Of a stretch of DNA of 64,000 nucleotides, positions 9,785-22,754 are shown piece after piece (positions within the stretch are counted from its first letter, which is position 1; every line of letters begins with the position of its first letter). The stretch is from assembly GCA_027922465.2 (NCBI GenBank), contig BQMF02000221.1:605751-669750 (forward strand), read 5' to 3'. This stretch comes from Turritopsis dohrnii (lineage: Eukaryota; Cnidaria; Hydrozoa; Anthoathecata; Oceaniidae). Below the pieces are notes generated by a model that ran no database searches, was not told where the DNA came from, and was given only the letters and a program-made list of their open reading frames with translations. A program made the translations under genes and the position numbers.

Positions 9785-12700
9785 ATGAGCAGTTACCAAA
9801 AAATCATTATTTCATCCATTGGAGAGTTTGGTCGGACGCAAATCCTAATTACACTAGCAAGTACTGGCCCAAAATTTATCATTGCCTGTAGTATGGTCAT
9901 GATGGGCTTTGCAGTAGCTCAACCAAACTGGTGGATATACCAAAATCAGTTTAACAGCACGAGTAAGTACTTTCATTCTTAAACTTTTTGATGAGCCAGC
10001 TTTGTGTTGAGCATGAAATTTCCTTTGAGTATATATAACAGACGTTTTCACTAAAGACTGCTCTAGGATAAAGTTTCCGAAAGTTGTCTGATAAAAGCTA
10101 CAAATAAACTAAACCTTACCCTCACCTACCCAAACAAACATAACAAGGCTTACAACACAAACATAGCTAGTTTATATGACCAGTATAGGCCTTTGAGCGT
10201 CGTATTCAATGTCGGTTTTAACAAAACATAATTCAATTTGATTTCAGGTAACGTTACGTCATTCGTAAGGGCAGAGAAAACGTGTCCTGGCTCAACCAAT
10301 CAAAGCGTTTCATTTGAAAGTAACATGTATACGATCGTGAGTGAGGTAAATTTCAATAATTCGATGTAAAGAGAACCAGATTAAGGAGCACATTTATTTA
10401 GTTACTTTTTTAGATATTTGCTTATAATTCATTTAGGTAAAAGGGACCTAGGCTAACAAACAGATTTGAATAAATAAAAGACTGGTATCCCTGATAAAAA
10501 TGTTTCATAGGTTCGATAGCTAACATAGAAAGTAACAAGAAGCTATAGTAATTTTTTGTACTGTATAATCGTCCTTACAAGCAAGAGGACATCATCAGAG
10601 TGAAAATTTATTATACCCTATTCCCCCGCATATGAGCCCACCCTGTTTAAAAGCCCATTGCCTCATACCCGGACATAATACAAATAGTTTAAGCGACATT
10701 AGAAGCTTGAAATTCAGTTAGAACCAATATTTAACCTGAACACAAATAATTTGTATAGGACGAACTGACAGAAGTTGTTAGCCGAGGTGAGATAAGTTTC
10801 TTGTCCTTTAATGACATATCTACATGGTACTTCTAAACCATTACCTCTTTTGTTTTGTCTTTTTCCATAGACAATAGCTCTCATTTAAAAAAAAAAATGA
10901 TTTGTCTCGTTCATTTATTAAAAATATAGGCCCATGAGCTTTTATACGGGGAGCGTTTTTCAAAATTAAAAGTTCAAAAATCGGCAAAAATTCAGATAAA
11001 AGCCCATGGGCATATATGCGAGGGAATAGAGTACTAATAAAACCTTAAAAGATAAAAAGGTGCTATATGCATATAAAAGGTTCACTGGTTTAAACTGGTT
11101 CACTCAAAACTGAAAAAGGATTTGGAAAGAAACTTTTATCGTAGAAACCTGAAAGACAACCAATTATCAGAATGAAAAAAAAATTACTGACTACTTTTTA
11201 TCAAAACCATATTTTTTATATGCGTAAGATGAACTTTTATTTTTACGACAAACAGCAATATGACAACAGAACAAAATTGTTAACACGAAAAGAAAGGAAT
11301 CTATAAGGTGCGACTGTATATTTCTCCACCTAAGCCGAATTGCTGAAAATGATTGTCGCAATTTGAAAGTGGCTGTCTTAAGTATATTTCTGCCATGTTC
11401 CGCCATGTTCCATTCTGCCCTTGATGAGATCTGTGCAGGATTTTATTAAATTTGAATTCACACTAAAGACTGCTTACCTCAAAGGGCATGCGCATACTTA
11501 CTAATAATAAATAAGAACGAAGAACTGTTAGTAACATAATGAGGTACAACCTTAGATGGAAAATGAATGGCGCGTAAACTATAGTGACTAGGGTCAGTTG
11601 AATAAAAATGGACCCAAAAACACATCACAGCGTTCGTCAAAGCAGAAATAGGACAGTTCCATTGCGGGAAGAAGAAAATCTGGGGCTAGGCAATCTAAAA
11701 TTTGGGAAGACACAAAAAAGTCAGTCTCGAACTCAGGGTTTTTGGGATATCCGTACTTGGAAAAGGCAAAAAATTCCTAGACTCTAGGTTGTCAAAAGGT
11801 GTTTATTTACACGTTTTTCTCTTCATATCTCCATCTCTCACCTATACAAATCTTTCTTATTTGGGGTTATTAAACACTTGTGTATAAAATATCCGTAAAA
11901 ATTCCGGTGGAAGGGAAAATTGAAAGTGAGAATTACTTTTTGTTGTTTTAGTGGAATCTTGTATGCAACCGAGAATGGATAACGACAGCTATACTGACAA
12001 GTCAAATGACGGGGGTGCTGGTGGGAGCAGCGGTGATGGGGCAATTAGGTAACAATACGATTACCTTATATCTGGCGAAGTTTTGTTGCCAACTTTTTGC
12101 CAAAAACTGTTTCAGCATTTCAAATCTTTTTGAACGGAGTGATGAGAAAACCTTGTTTCCAGATTGTTTTAGGACAGTATCGGTTCGGTGGAATATATTA
12201 GAGTAAATAACGTTGCATTCATAAGTTCTTCCTGGAGTCCTCCCAGGGACTTTTCGTCTTTTTGATACAAGAAACATCAAAAAGGGAAAGAAGCCCTGGG
12301 AAAGAGATTCATTTACATCATCAGTGAAGTACTGTTGATTGATATGGTAAAGATCGTATATAAACAGTCTTTAAAGGTTGGTTTTCATTGATCCGGATCT
12401 TGACTAGATCGCTTTGGATCGGATCGAAATCCTGTCCGGTAAAGATTTCCAATTAAATAGAAATGCGAAGAACAGCGTCTAAATTTTCCAAGTAATTCTA
12501 CTTTTGATAATTTTAAGAATGCAAAGAAGAACATGGCTATCTCCTTCATGATTTTCTCCAACTCACGTGACAGAGTACTGATTGTTCATTGGATGATAAA
12601 AGCGAGCCATCAGTCTACAGATTGGAAAGAAACTTGAACTTTCTTCAACTTTATCGAAATCCGTTTTAAATCGGATCGATTAGATTTAGATGGACAAGTT

Positions 12701-15700
12701 CAAGATAAGGCGTATGCGTGGTTCGTAATCCGATCCAATCCGGTAGCCAACCTGAACAAAGAATTTATTTCGAAAATTCGTCTGCTTTGCATTTAATAAT
12801 TTTCTCCTGCTCTGTCGTAGGGGATTGGATCGGACGAAAGCCTACAATGATTATTACGTACGCAATGGATCTGGTTTTTATTTTCACGCTGGGATTTTCT
12901 GTGAATTGGCAAATGATGATCGCCTGTGTATTTTGTCTTGGATTTGCCATGGGAGGTTAGCATGCTTACAGAAACAAGCATTTCTTTATAAACTACTTTG
13001 GTCTGTAAATTCGAAAATGAAGCAAATTATTCTTCCTGCAAAAATTTATGTTGGTTCAACCGTTACATGTTTGTCTCCGTATTTCCGTATTGTGAATTTT
13101 TTCGATGATACAGATCTTTTGAATAGAGCTTTCCCGAACATTTAAGCACGGTGTTAATGCCTTGCTATCAAGTCTTGCCTCGCTTCTATACATTCTATTG
13201 TTTCACTTATTACATTTTCTTATTACTTAGTAATACGTATTTAATGTTTCCATTCCATAGTGGGATAATAAAAATAATAAGAAGAATAACACAATGTTTA
13301 AACAGAAATTAGGGAAAGGTCTATTCAACTACACAATAAAGCTAGCATTACTTCAACGATTAAATTATGCCGATGCTGTTCCCAAACATTAGTTACTTTC
13401 CTAATGTCGGTTCTAATTGGGATTCTAATCCGTGTCTAATCTTATCCGGAAGCATTTAGGCTGAAGGACAACCTCGAGCCCAGGGGCCGACGTTATATTG
13501 AAAAGGAAAGGTCCTGGGTTCAATTAGTTGGGAAGATTGGTCAGTGGGAAAAATTGTCACTACGACGAAGAGCATTTTCATTGTGCTTATTTGCCTGTCT
13601 TTCCGTAGAAATGTACTCCTTTGCAGTGACTTTTCAACAATGTGTCCACCGATTAACATGAAGCAGTAGCATAAATGGTGAAATATTAGAGATACCTTCC
13701 ATGTAATTATCAAATGAATATAGAAACATTTCATTCATCAATCAATAACAAAAAACAAAAATAAAACAAACAAACAAACAAATATTTATTTGTCTAAATT
13801 TATTTATGTACCTGTCTGAAGACAGAAAACCTGCAAATAAACATTTGTATAATCGATAAGGGTCAATGACTTACAAAAAGAGTTCCAAAGATGAGTCCCA
13901 GTTCTCCTGTTAAAACAGAGACTGGTTAAAAACTCAACACAATTTTTTGTTCGTATCATATCGTATCAGCGTGACATTAAATACGTATCCAGTTGGTAAA
14001 GTTCTTAAAAAGTCACTGCGAAGGAATGCGTTTCTATAAAAATATACACACTTTATCAATAAAAATGCTCTTCATCGCAATGACATTTCGACAATTTTGC
14101 CCACTTGGTATTTATCATTATTTATCATTATTTTCCATCTTGCAGGATGTCTGGTCCTTTACAATATATACATGCTGGAATTCATCGGAACCAAATGGAG
14201 ATCTATTTGTGGCGTGCTGCCGTTTTGGGGACTGGGTTTGATGTTTTTCGGCGTTCTATTTAAATTTTTACCCAATTGGCGCCATCTTTGCATCACGACT
14301 GGAATAACAGGAATTCCAATGCTTATCTTGATGTGGTAAGGCTCATTCTTGATAATGGCGATCTTCTCTGTTCATCGAGCTTTGCTAATCACGTTATTGC
14401 GGAGATAACAGTAAAGTAAAGCAAAACGCTTGTGGCAATATGACATAAGACTTCTTTGAGTGAGAGGTATCGCTTCGATATCCCAGTGTAGTTTTAAGTG
14501 CCAATGCCACCGAGTCAAACGTTTTCGATGTTGCTTTCTGTAGCATGTGATAATCAGATTTATAGAGATCTCCTTTTTGTGTAGTCTTACGCCACGAAGC
14601 ATCCGGTGGTTGTTTACCCACGGTAAATTTGAGGAAGGAAAAAAAGTAATTCGTCAAATTGCGAAAAAGAACAGACTGCCAGAGCCAGACCTATCCGCCC
14701 TGGACAAAATGATCCAAACGGAATTGCTGAGCAAAGAAGACACAACCTATAGCTACTTCTCCTTACTCAAGTTCAAAACAACACGAGGGAAGACTATAGT
14801 ATTAGCGTTACAGTGGTAAGCATTTTTTTTGAAGAAAGAAACGCCCTCTTGTTGCCGAAGCTTCCTTATCATATACGCCCCCTCTCAAATACGCCCCCTT
14901 ACCTTTTGAAGTAACAAATTTGTTACCTGCTGTTGGTGCGACTTTCCAGTTTGTATTGATAATGTTTAGAGAAGGAAACCACGGTCCAAGAGAAATCTCT
15001 TCGTTTATTAAGAACAACTTTCGAATAATTACTGAGAAGAAATGCAATGTTCATTGGCGTTATGGCGTTATGGCGATTGGCATGGCGTGACGTGCGTATT
15101 TTGCGAGCCTTTCTCTAGTTATGCTATAGTAATACTCCTCAACAGTGTGGTGTTTTTAAAATTTGTCCACTGGAAGTAGACCTATCCCGATATTCTGCTC
15201 GAACACTTACTTGTAAACAGTTCACTCGAGACATAGTAGAAACACTGTGAATATTACTAATGTAATCAATATAAGACATTAGTAAACCAATAGAATACAT
15301 AGTAACGAAGCTAGTAACATGGAGAAAAAATCGTGTCAGCAATTTTCTTGTGAGATAATCTCCAGGAGGAAGCCAATCATTTTTTACATTGTTTGAGCTC
15401 TTTGTTACTGATAAACAGCTCATTTCCCAATTGTTCTATTTCTACTGACATCAGCATAGTGCAACCCTCAGCTCTACATATAATAGTTCATTATCTGTAA
15501 ACCGAACCTTTGCAAAGTTTTTAAGTTAGTCAAGCAAATAGATAACAGCGATGGTGTAGTGGTTAGTAGCTTTGAGTGCAACCGCTGCGACCCTTTTTCG
15601 AGTCCAGTTATGTCGTATCTCGATGTGGAGTATCCGATGCGCTTTAAAAGCAGTGTATCAGCACATTTGGGAGCCATCGACTGACTGCACACTGGCCTTC

Positions 15701-17601
15701 GGGCAAGTTAGAGCAATGTTATAAGTACCTCTGGGGGTAAGTCAACTAATAGTTGCAAGTCGGCGGGCAGAAGAACCAACCACTTCGGATACAAACCCAA
15801 GGATTAAAAAGTCTCGGTTAGTTACTTACTTACTAACCCTATCGGCAAAATCGACAAAAAGTCACTGCGATTGAGAGCACTTTTATTGAAATTGTGTGTA
15901 TATTTCTATAGAAAGGCACTCCTTCGCAGAGATTTTTTAACAAATGTGCCGGCTGGGAAGTCAACATGTTCTTTCTATTCTATTAAGGTTTACCTGCTCG
16001 TTCGTATACTATGGGTTAACCCTGGGTGTAAGCCAACTTTCCGGTGATATAACTATCAACATGGTGCTGATGGGACTCGGTGAAGTTCTCTGCATGGGAA
16101 TGGCGTGGATATTATTCAAGTGGTAGGTCGCAATCTCTCGGTCACCGTAAAATAATCAATACGACTCTTCTACTTTGCTTTGTGTGGTCATGCTGACATC
16201 AAAAAAGGGACAAGTGATTTTGCAATTGGAATATCCCTTACATTTGATGAATTTCTCACTCTATTTTCTCGTCACGATAATATCACCAGAGGCGTGGCTC
16301 AGATTGACTGACAGAGGCGTAGCTGGAGCCCAGTTAAGATTGACTGACAGTATACACCTATAGACTCAGACTGCCCTCGTCACGCAACATCGTGGCTGAG
16401 TAAAGGGATAGTTGACTGGAAGTACAAATAAATGATTTCTTTTTCAAAGAGTGTTTTATATTTTCTTTTTAGTTCTGGGCGGAAGTACACAACAATGGGG
16501 TTATTTTTGATGACAGGGTTACTTTCACTTGGTATTCCTATCACATACTACATAGACAGGTCGAAATTTCAACTGATGACAAACATCTTAGCTTTGACGT
16601 CCAGATTCTTTTTATCGGCTGCCTGGACATCTCTCATACTACTGACAACAGAGACATACCCAACGGTTGTCAGGTGAGGTCTTTTTGTAGTGTTGTCGGT
16701 TGCTTGGTGAGGTATTTTTGCAGTGTTGTCACTGTTTGTCTTCGGTCCACAAACATCTAGTTCTCCCTTGCTTAGTTGAACACATAATTTTGTTCAACAG
16801 TGTTTATTTACTTTTCGGATAATCAAAAATTGCGGGTTAGGAAAATCAGATGAAGTTCTTACATTTTAGTCCAAAATAACAAGTCTAATGTGTCCCACAA
16901 CACAAAATTTTTAGATCATTTTATTAACAATGGAGGTGTACTTAGATAAGCGAGAACTTAGAATTCGAATAAGCGAGAACGTATTGTATCAATTAAATTT
17001 TCTATTGTAATGAACTTTCGATTCGACCGTCTTCTAGTGTCGGTACTCTGTATGTGAGAGCAAATCGTTGGAATCATAAAAAGATTTCACAAAACAAACT
17101 GTTATTCTCGTAGCTTTTTAAGAACAATGCCTAAAGTAATCCCAGAGCGATATAGCATGTAGCGTTGCATTATGATATTTGTATGAGGTATTAAAGAGAT
17201 GGGGAATGGCTAATTCAGAGGTTTATACAGAAGAGAGTAAGCTATAAAAAACACAGTCGGTTCTCGAACTTCTCGCTATCTCCGTACTCCATCTCATATT
17301 GCTGCAGCATCTCGATATCTAGGAACAGCTTGGTTCGTAAAAATCAAGAATTCTGATATGTTAAAAAAAATGTAATCAAGATCTAATTAATTTTTACTCT
17401 AGGAGCACAGGTTACGGGTTTGTATCTGTGATAGCCCGGGTTGCTGGCATGGTTGCACCACAGACTAAAACTTTATCCAACGTGGTGGCTCATCTGCCGT
17501 TTGCATTGAACGGTGCACTGGCAGTGGTCAGCGGTTTGCTTTGTTTTTTCCTAACCGACACGTACAAAGCTGAAATGCACGACCATCTGGAAACGACGTA
17601 A
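9785..17601 (+). CDS. SLC22-family organic cation/anion transporter, nine exons
   Basis: Exons 9785-9962, 10248-10345, 11952-12048, 12821-12955, 14146-14335, 14585-14815, 15988-16122, 16473-16673 and 17403-17601 join in frame with GT/AG junctions to about 487 residues. This is a twelve-helix MFS transporter of the plasma membrane. Supporting motifs in order: N-terminal GEFGRTQ; an extracellular loop with N-glycosylation sites (NST, NVT, NQS); WNLVCNREW; the MFS loop motif GDWIGRKP; EFIGTKWRS; PRSIRWLF; YYGLTLGVSQLSGD; SGRKYTTMG; and TTETYPTVVR with RSTGYGF. SLC22 members usually run about 550 residues, so loops and tail are short here. The TAA stop is embedded in a consensus donor (ACGAC|GTAAGT), so a further exon is possible. 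Substrate cannot be predicted. Introns are rich in MITEs and hold a SINE. Confidence 0.88.
10616..11031. mobile_element. TA-flanked MITE in SLC22 intron 2
   Basis: Imperfect inverted ends: left CCCTATTCCCCCGCATATGA, right reading CTCTATTCCCTCGCATATAT on the minus strand, with TA on both outer sides. GAGCCCA/GGGCTC-like blocks follow. It has no coding capacity. The TA target suggests a Tc1/mariner-type MITE (inference). Confidence 0.7.
12373..12756. mobile_element. MITE in SLC22 intron 3
   Basis: Imperfect inverted ends built on AGGTTGG with GATCCGGATC and GGATCGGATC blocks. The left starts AAAGGTTGGTTTTCATTGAT and the right reads TTCAGGTTGGCTACCGGATT on the minus strand. It is non-coding. 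Confidence 0.55.
13542..13650. repeat. Short palindromic MITE, copy 3
   Basis: CAGTGGG at the left, GTGTCCACCG at the right, with the internal GTCACTACGACGAAGAGCAT and ACTCCTTTGCAGTGAC halves. It lies in SLC22 intron 4. Confidence 0.65.
13989..14108. repeat. Short palindromic MITE, copy 4
   Basis: CCAGTTGG to TTGCCCACTTGG, with AGTCACTGCGAAGGAATGCG paired to ATGCTCTTCATCGCAATGAC. It ends only about 37 bp upstream of SLC22 exon 5. Confidence 0.7.
15544..15834 (+). mobile_element. tRNA-derived SINE in SLC22 intron 6
   Basis: The head contains a pol III A-box-like TGGTGTAGTGGTTAGTAGC (15552 on) and a B-box-like TTTCGAGTCC (about 15597-15606), spaced as in a tRNA gene. A ~220-bp non-tRNA body follows, including TGGCCTTCGGGCAAG and GGGGGTAAGTCAAC. 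The insertion ends just before short MITE copy 5. The complete tRNA fold is not preserved, so it is a SINE and not a tRNA gene. Confidence 0.65.
15838..15958. repeat. Short palindromic MITE, copy 5
   Basis: Left ATCGGCAAAATCGACAAAAA, right AACAAATGTGCCGGCTGGG. The halves GTCACTGCGATTGAGAGCAC and GGCACTCCTTCGCAGAGA are complementary. It lies just upstream of SLC22 exon 7. Confidence 0.7.
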
Positions 17602-17643
17602 GTGACAGACGGATTTGTTTACTAAGAAGGAGAGCATCAGAAA

Positions 17644-17690
<47 letters not shown>

Positions 17691-17974
17691 AAAAAGGAGT
17701 GAGAGGTCTGGAGTAAATTTCATTTCAGTTTAAAACAACCACTGGAAATACGGTATGTCCTGTAATAGGTGCGACGGTACCAGGGCATTTATAAAATTTT
17801 ACAAAATGCAAAAGCTCTGTGAGGGTATTCATTGGAAATCTGGAGCGTTTGTAACAGGTAAAATCACAACTGTAAATTTATTCCTCAGATGAAAAATGAA
17901 CACGTGCGTTTTAAGTGTCTATCACTTTGTACTGTACACACACTGAATAAAAACATAATGGTCGAAAAGTACTA
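17602..17974. other. SLC22 3' flank with (AAAT)n microsatellite
   Basis: An (AAAT)n tract of about 12 units lies at roughly 17640-17692. The rest is AT-rich with no gene. It is the presumed 3' flank of the transporter. Confidence 0.6.
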
Positions 17975-18948
17975 CAGTAGACTCCCGGTTATTCGAACCT
18001 GCACTTATTCGAATAATTCGGTCATTCGAAGTGAGATGGCGTTCCCCTTGGATCTGCTTACCCAACTCAGGCAAAAACACTCTCGGTTATTCGAACTTCA
18101 GTTATTCGAATAATTCGGTTATTCGAAGTGATTTCTATTCCCCTTGGGGCCAATTATAGGCTAAGTCACCCTCAGTTATTCGAATTTTTCTTATTGGGAG
18201 ATCGTCGAGTGAGAACATTGATTTTCTGCGATTAAAACACTTTTTTTCTTCAAAAAATCAGGTTTCAATATTCTCTTTCTGACAGCATAAGCGAGTTGAA
18301 AAAAAGAGAAGTTGACGGCGACATCTTGAACGCAGATGATTTTGTGGATATTGATTTTGAGGTATGCACGAGTAAATCAATTGAATTGACTGATGAGGAA
18401 ATCGTGGAAATCGTACTTAATGAGGACAAAGATCAAAACGAGCCGAATCTCGAAGATGACGATGATGATGAAGAGGCACATGACATCCCCCCGAAGAAGC
18501 CAAAGCAGTCAGAGTTGGAAGAAGCCTTAGAATTGTTGGAAAGATTGTCTTTGTTTGACGAGAATGGTCTTGAAATCAGAAAGCAGTTAAACATGATAAC
18601 ACGTACATGTCAAAAACACTACATCGATAGTAAAAAACAATGTAGCATTAAAGATTTTTTTAAGAGTTGAACTCCTTGTATTTACTAGATACATTTTCTT
18701 TATAACTTTCATATTTTAAAACCTGTTAACAATTTGTTCAAATTTATTCTTTCTTCAAAAAGTAAAAATTCTTTGTGTTTATTACGCTCAACTGAACCAC
18801 AATGCCTCAATTACTTCAGAAAAGTCCATCCCATTAAGGTTAAGTTGAAAATCTGGCGGGAAAACGAATTTTTCAGTTATTCGAACTCCCGGTTATTCGA
18901 AGTAAATTCTTATCCCCCTTGGAGCTTCGAATAACCGGGAGTCTACTG
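17975..18948 (+). mobile_element. Tigger/pogo-type deletion derivative, 3' transposase end kept
   Basis: Perfect-looking inverted ends: left CAGTAGACTCCCGGTTATTC and right GAATAACCGGGAGTCTACTG, flanked by TA on both sides (17973-17974 and 18949-18950), the pogo/Tigger target. Additional GTTATTCGAA blocks occur at each end. At 974 bp it is too short for a full transposase and keeps only the last part of one. Confidence 0.85.
18296..18670 (+). pseudogene. C-terminal fragment of a Tigger transposase
   Basis: About 120 codons ending SIKDFFKS. It contains LTDEEIVEIVLNED, an acidic run (EDDDDDEEA), PPKKPKQSELEEALELLERL and a terminal K-Q-x-S-I-x-D-F-F motif. This arrangement is the usual C-terminus of Tigger/JRK-type transposases. 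The DNA-binding and DDE domains are absent, so it is a remnant. It sits between the inverted ends of the element that carries it. Confidence 0.75.
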
Positions 18949-18950
18949 TA

Positions 18951-19155
18951 ATAAAAGGTTGTTTAATTTAAAATAGCGCGTATAATCCAGAAATGAATTT
19001 AAAAAAATTCAATTCGTCAGAATAATGAGGTGTGACGTTGCAATAATAAGAAACCCTCTCTACCAGATTATTCAAAAAATTTTTATCATGCTCATGTCAT
19101 CATCTCGAAATCCCAAGGTTGACAACTCTTGTATACAATCAAAGGTGATACAGAA
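18951..19155. other. Short spacer
   Basis: AT-rich sequence between the Tigger derivative and the lectin pseudogene; nothing recognised. Confidence 0.4.
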
Positions 19156-20396
19156 TCAATGTCTAGAAGGACCTTCATTTCCATACTTTGTTTTTAGATC
19201 TAGTTGTTTACATGTGACAGAGATGGCGTCGTATGTAGGGCGTACTTTAATGTAAATAAAGGTTAACCTTTCTTGACAGCAGTCATACCTGTTGTAAATC
19301 CTGACATTGAATATTTTGAAAACCTCCAATAAATCCACTTCCCACCATCCTGGGAAATTCAAAGTGGTATGGGCTATCCTGTCAAATGATCCATTGTTGC
19401 CGGAGTTTTCCGTGTGAGATTTATACACGAAGGACTGTTTGGATGGTTTCCCTTATGATAGTAGAATAGCTCCTGAAAAATAAATACATAACCATTAAGA
19501 AAAATTCATTGAATGTTGAACACATTCTGTTCTATGAGGCACACTTTAAATGAGTTGTAAGGATATTTGTGAAAATGACACTTCATATACGCCCCCGAAA
19601 GACAAAATGACAAAATATTCATATAAACTTGTCTTCTTTATGTAACATTTATAATGGCCATAATTTTCAGAAAAGTACATTTTTATTATTTGACTCACTT
19701 CTTGTTTTCATCACGGAGTACTTCACTCTGGTAGAGGTGCTCCAAGTGTTTCCATTTGGGTAAGGTTCTAAATATAAGCCAGTCATGTATCCTCTGTGGC
19801 ATACTGCGAACCACCAGCCACCTCCCCCGTAACTTGAAGAACATCCATTGTCTTTGTCTATAGTATAAAACATCTTGTTATTGCATCGAAGCAACCCGTC
19901 TGTAGCAGAGTTCCCGCAATGCCGACAGTATCTATCGATTGGCAGCTTACACTTTTCCTCCTCCGAACCAACTTGAAATTGAAAATAACGAGCACATTTC
20001 TCTGTTACGAGCGGTTGAGAGTTCCACAAAAAGTTCGTTCACACAGTGACTAACAGTTGATGGATTTTGTCATTACCTAACCACAACGATGCATGATTGA
20101 AACCAAAACCGTTCTTGTAATCGTCCCACGTTTTGTTGAACTCTAGTCCGTCATCAGTTCGTCGAAGTACCATTGTCCATCCACCACCATTATTTTCCAT
20201 GTCACACCAGGCTAGAAATGTATCCATCCTATTAAGAGAGATTCTATAGATGCCACTCTTTCTGATACCATCAGCATACAAAGACAAATAATCACTTTTT
20301 CTCCTTTTGTGCAGAAACTTGAAATTTTTTCTTGCCACAAATTTACACTGTTGGAAATTTACAAACACACATGGATCGAAAACAAACAAATGACAG
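19156..20396 (-). pseudogene. Broken copy of the fibrinogen-domain/F5-8C lectin gene
   Basis: Clearly paralogous to the lectin gene at 27740-29342 but inverted and damaged. Read on the minus strand, it begins within the region before the fibrinogen domain (FDPCVFVNFQQ) and has no signal peptide; similarity stops at a T-run near 20396. The frame breaks after NDKIHQL (near 20039) by a one-base loss relative to the intact gene. The fibrinogen part then resumes (ARYFQFQVGSEEE, YGGGGWWFAVCHRGYMTGLY) to about 19667. A second exon (NNGSFDRIAHTT, WWEVDLLEV, VRPTYDAISVTCKQL) ends early and lacks the C-terminal third of F5/8C. The splice layout matches the intact gene, so it arose by DNA duplication and not by retroposition. 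Confidence 0.85.
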
Positions 20397-20749
20397 ATTT
20401 TTTTTTTGATTTACGAGCTCTTAGAATTTGCATCAATGTGAAAATGTTCCCAAGCTAGAATCAATCCAATCAATTTCTAGTTGATGAATATCAGTTTCTC
20501 GTTCATCTTGCTTTCTAGCCTGACGAAGTATTTTTTTGAACAAATCTTCAGGAAAATTGCTTCGTCGTATGTACAAATACAGGAATAAATTTTTTCACCA
20601 TAAAGAATTTTTGTACCCACTCCAGTCCAACCCCATATTGGTCCCTCGAGTCGTTACCGGGAACACCTAAACATGGATATTGATGACGATAAGAGAGCGA
20701 GCGAAGAAAAAGTCTTATCTTTTAAGAAACCAGCAAAAAAAACTTTATG
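20397..20749. other. No gene recognised
   Basis: Sequence upstream of the lectin pseudogene breakpoint; nothing recognised beyond AT-rich DNA. Confidence 0.4.
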
Positions 20750-20972
20750 TTGGTCAATTTTCCATACTTGCTGAAGTCAACTTTTGTGAATCCAGCAAAA
20801 TCCGAGAAGTTTCATCCGCAATAACTTTTCTTCCTTGCAGAATCTCCCCAGTAGATAAATTTGTTGCCGTGAGCGTGTCACTCTTGCATCCCAGCGTGCT
20901 GCTCTACCTTAAATACATTTCCTTCATCAACGCTTTTCACTGCAGACTCGCTCAATTACTTCTACAACTCAG
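20750..20972 (-). repeat. Left copy of an inverted repeat pair bracketing the DOCK exons
   Basis: The reverse complement of this stretch matches 25213-25430 with many substitutions. Shared blocks include GTGAAAAGCGTTGATGAA, TTTATCTACTGGGGAGATT and AAAGTTGACTTC. I do not recognise the element. Confidence 0.65.
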
Positions 20973-22000
20973 GGGCGTAATTAGCCTTTTTTTTAGGACA
21001 GTCATAATTGTTCTTGAAGGAGTGTTCCTCGCATCCGAAGGATGCAACCCTCTCCGCTCGGGAGTTTGGGGGCGCGCTCTGAGCGGCCCCAGTGGGTATT
21101 TCGGGCTTTCGGTATTTTGACATTTGGTAGCCAAAGAACACTCATTCCTTTGCTATACTTGAAGCATCTTTTCTGTAACATGTTCTGTCGTATTCGAAAA
21201 AAACCCCACATGTATCACAAGTCTTTAAAATGGACTCCACACACGAAAAACATTCTTTGTGATTGTCAAAAAGAGATAAGAATAATGGATGTTGAGCATA
21301 AAATTCAGCATGCATAAATAATTCAGTATTTATTGCTACTCGTAGTTCATCCACTAACGAGTTAGAACCAGTAAGCACCAGAGATGGAAAGGGGCTGAAC
21401 ATATTTTGGGACATCCACTGAAAGTCTCAAAGATTGAATACGTAATAAAAATTGCCTGTAAAAAGATGTATTAAAAGAATATTAAGGGACACCCCACACA
21501 CACAAAAGTAAGTTATGTTGCTCAGACACCATGTTTACAATTAGCTTTCTCGTGATTGCAAAAACACATTACGTCATGTGAAAATTTCATGAACATTAGT
21601 TATTATGAATCCATCATTATGCTTGAACAATAATAATAATAACAAGACTCAACGAGATTGAGGAAGATTTCGCGAAATGTATAACTTATTGTAATAGCAG
21701 TAAATGAAACTTTCAAACATAATTTGTTTTATCCTTCTTCAAATTTCATTGTCCCTTCACCAATCATTTCTTTGTATATGAACCACTATAATTTGAAATT
21801 TCCATAAATCCACTTGTGATGATTTCCGCTTTAACAAATGACAACCGCCGATGTGTATACAGAAGCTGTACACATGGATTACTACAAATCGTAGTACGTA
21901 TGTCCCCCCTAACTAGCTGTCACTCTCCATACAATTTATCTATAAATCTATCTTTTCTCAATTTCTTTCTGAGTGTCGTCAATCTCTCGTTGTTCTTCAG
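20973..22000. other. No gene recognised upstream of the DOCK exons
   Basis: Contains a GC-rich patch (about 21030-21100) and AT-rich DNA. I searched by eye for the DOCK exon that should precede 22001, which would encode the C-terminal part of lobe B of DHR2, and did not find it. Confidence 0.4.
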
Positions 22001-22754
22001 ACTGTGCTGACACCAATCGAAGTTGCGATCGAAGATGTGCAATCAAAAACGAACGAGCTGAAGAAAGCTCTCTCTCAAAGTAAACTTGATGTCAAGATGT
22101 TGCAGATGGTCCTGCAGGGATGTATAGGAACCACTGTCAATCAGGTAAGTTTTTCGTTCCACAAAGTGTTTTGACAAGGATTGCCTTACGTAGAATTCCA
22201 CTTAGTGTCTCAATCGTTTGTAGTGTAAACTTTGTGATTGTGACTTGGCTGAACGATCATGCCTCGATAGAAAAGAGATTTTGTTATAGAAAGTCTTACA
22301 ATAGCAGACCGTAATCGAGACGAAGTCCTTGTAATATTTGGGATGATTTATTTCAGGGACCTTTCGAAATTGCTAACGTCTTTTTGTCGGATTTCGAAAA
22401 AGATCGTAACGGCGTCACCACAATCACACGACATCATCACAAACTCCGACTGTGTTTCAAAGAATTTGTGAAAAAGTAAATATTTTGTTTACCGTTAATG
22501 CTCGATTGGCCGCCCTGAGCTCTGCTTCTAAAATTGACTTTGCTTAAAGGCGCTCCTCAGAGAAAATTCACGCCCTATTTGTTTCCTTCAATTGAGCGAG
22601 ATAGAGGGCGCTAAATCGAGATATTATGTAATTGCTTTTGTTTTCAGTGGTTCATGTTTTGCATCCTTATTAATTGATTTAACTTTTGTTATTTACGAGA
22701 GAACAGTGATGTTCAACGGAACAAACCGATATTTTCACTGTCATTTTGTAAAGG

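Noticed and set aside
15544..15616. Functional tRNA gene
   Set aside because: A- and B-box-like motifs are present, but the acceptor and anticodon stems do not pair convincingly and a SINE body follows.
20680..21120. 146-codon ORF
   Set aside because: It reads through one arm of a dispersed inverted repeat in the antisense frame and then a GC-rich repeat patch, with no domain.
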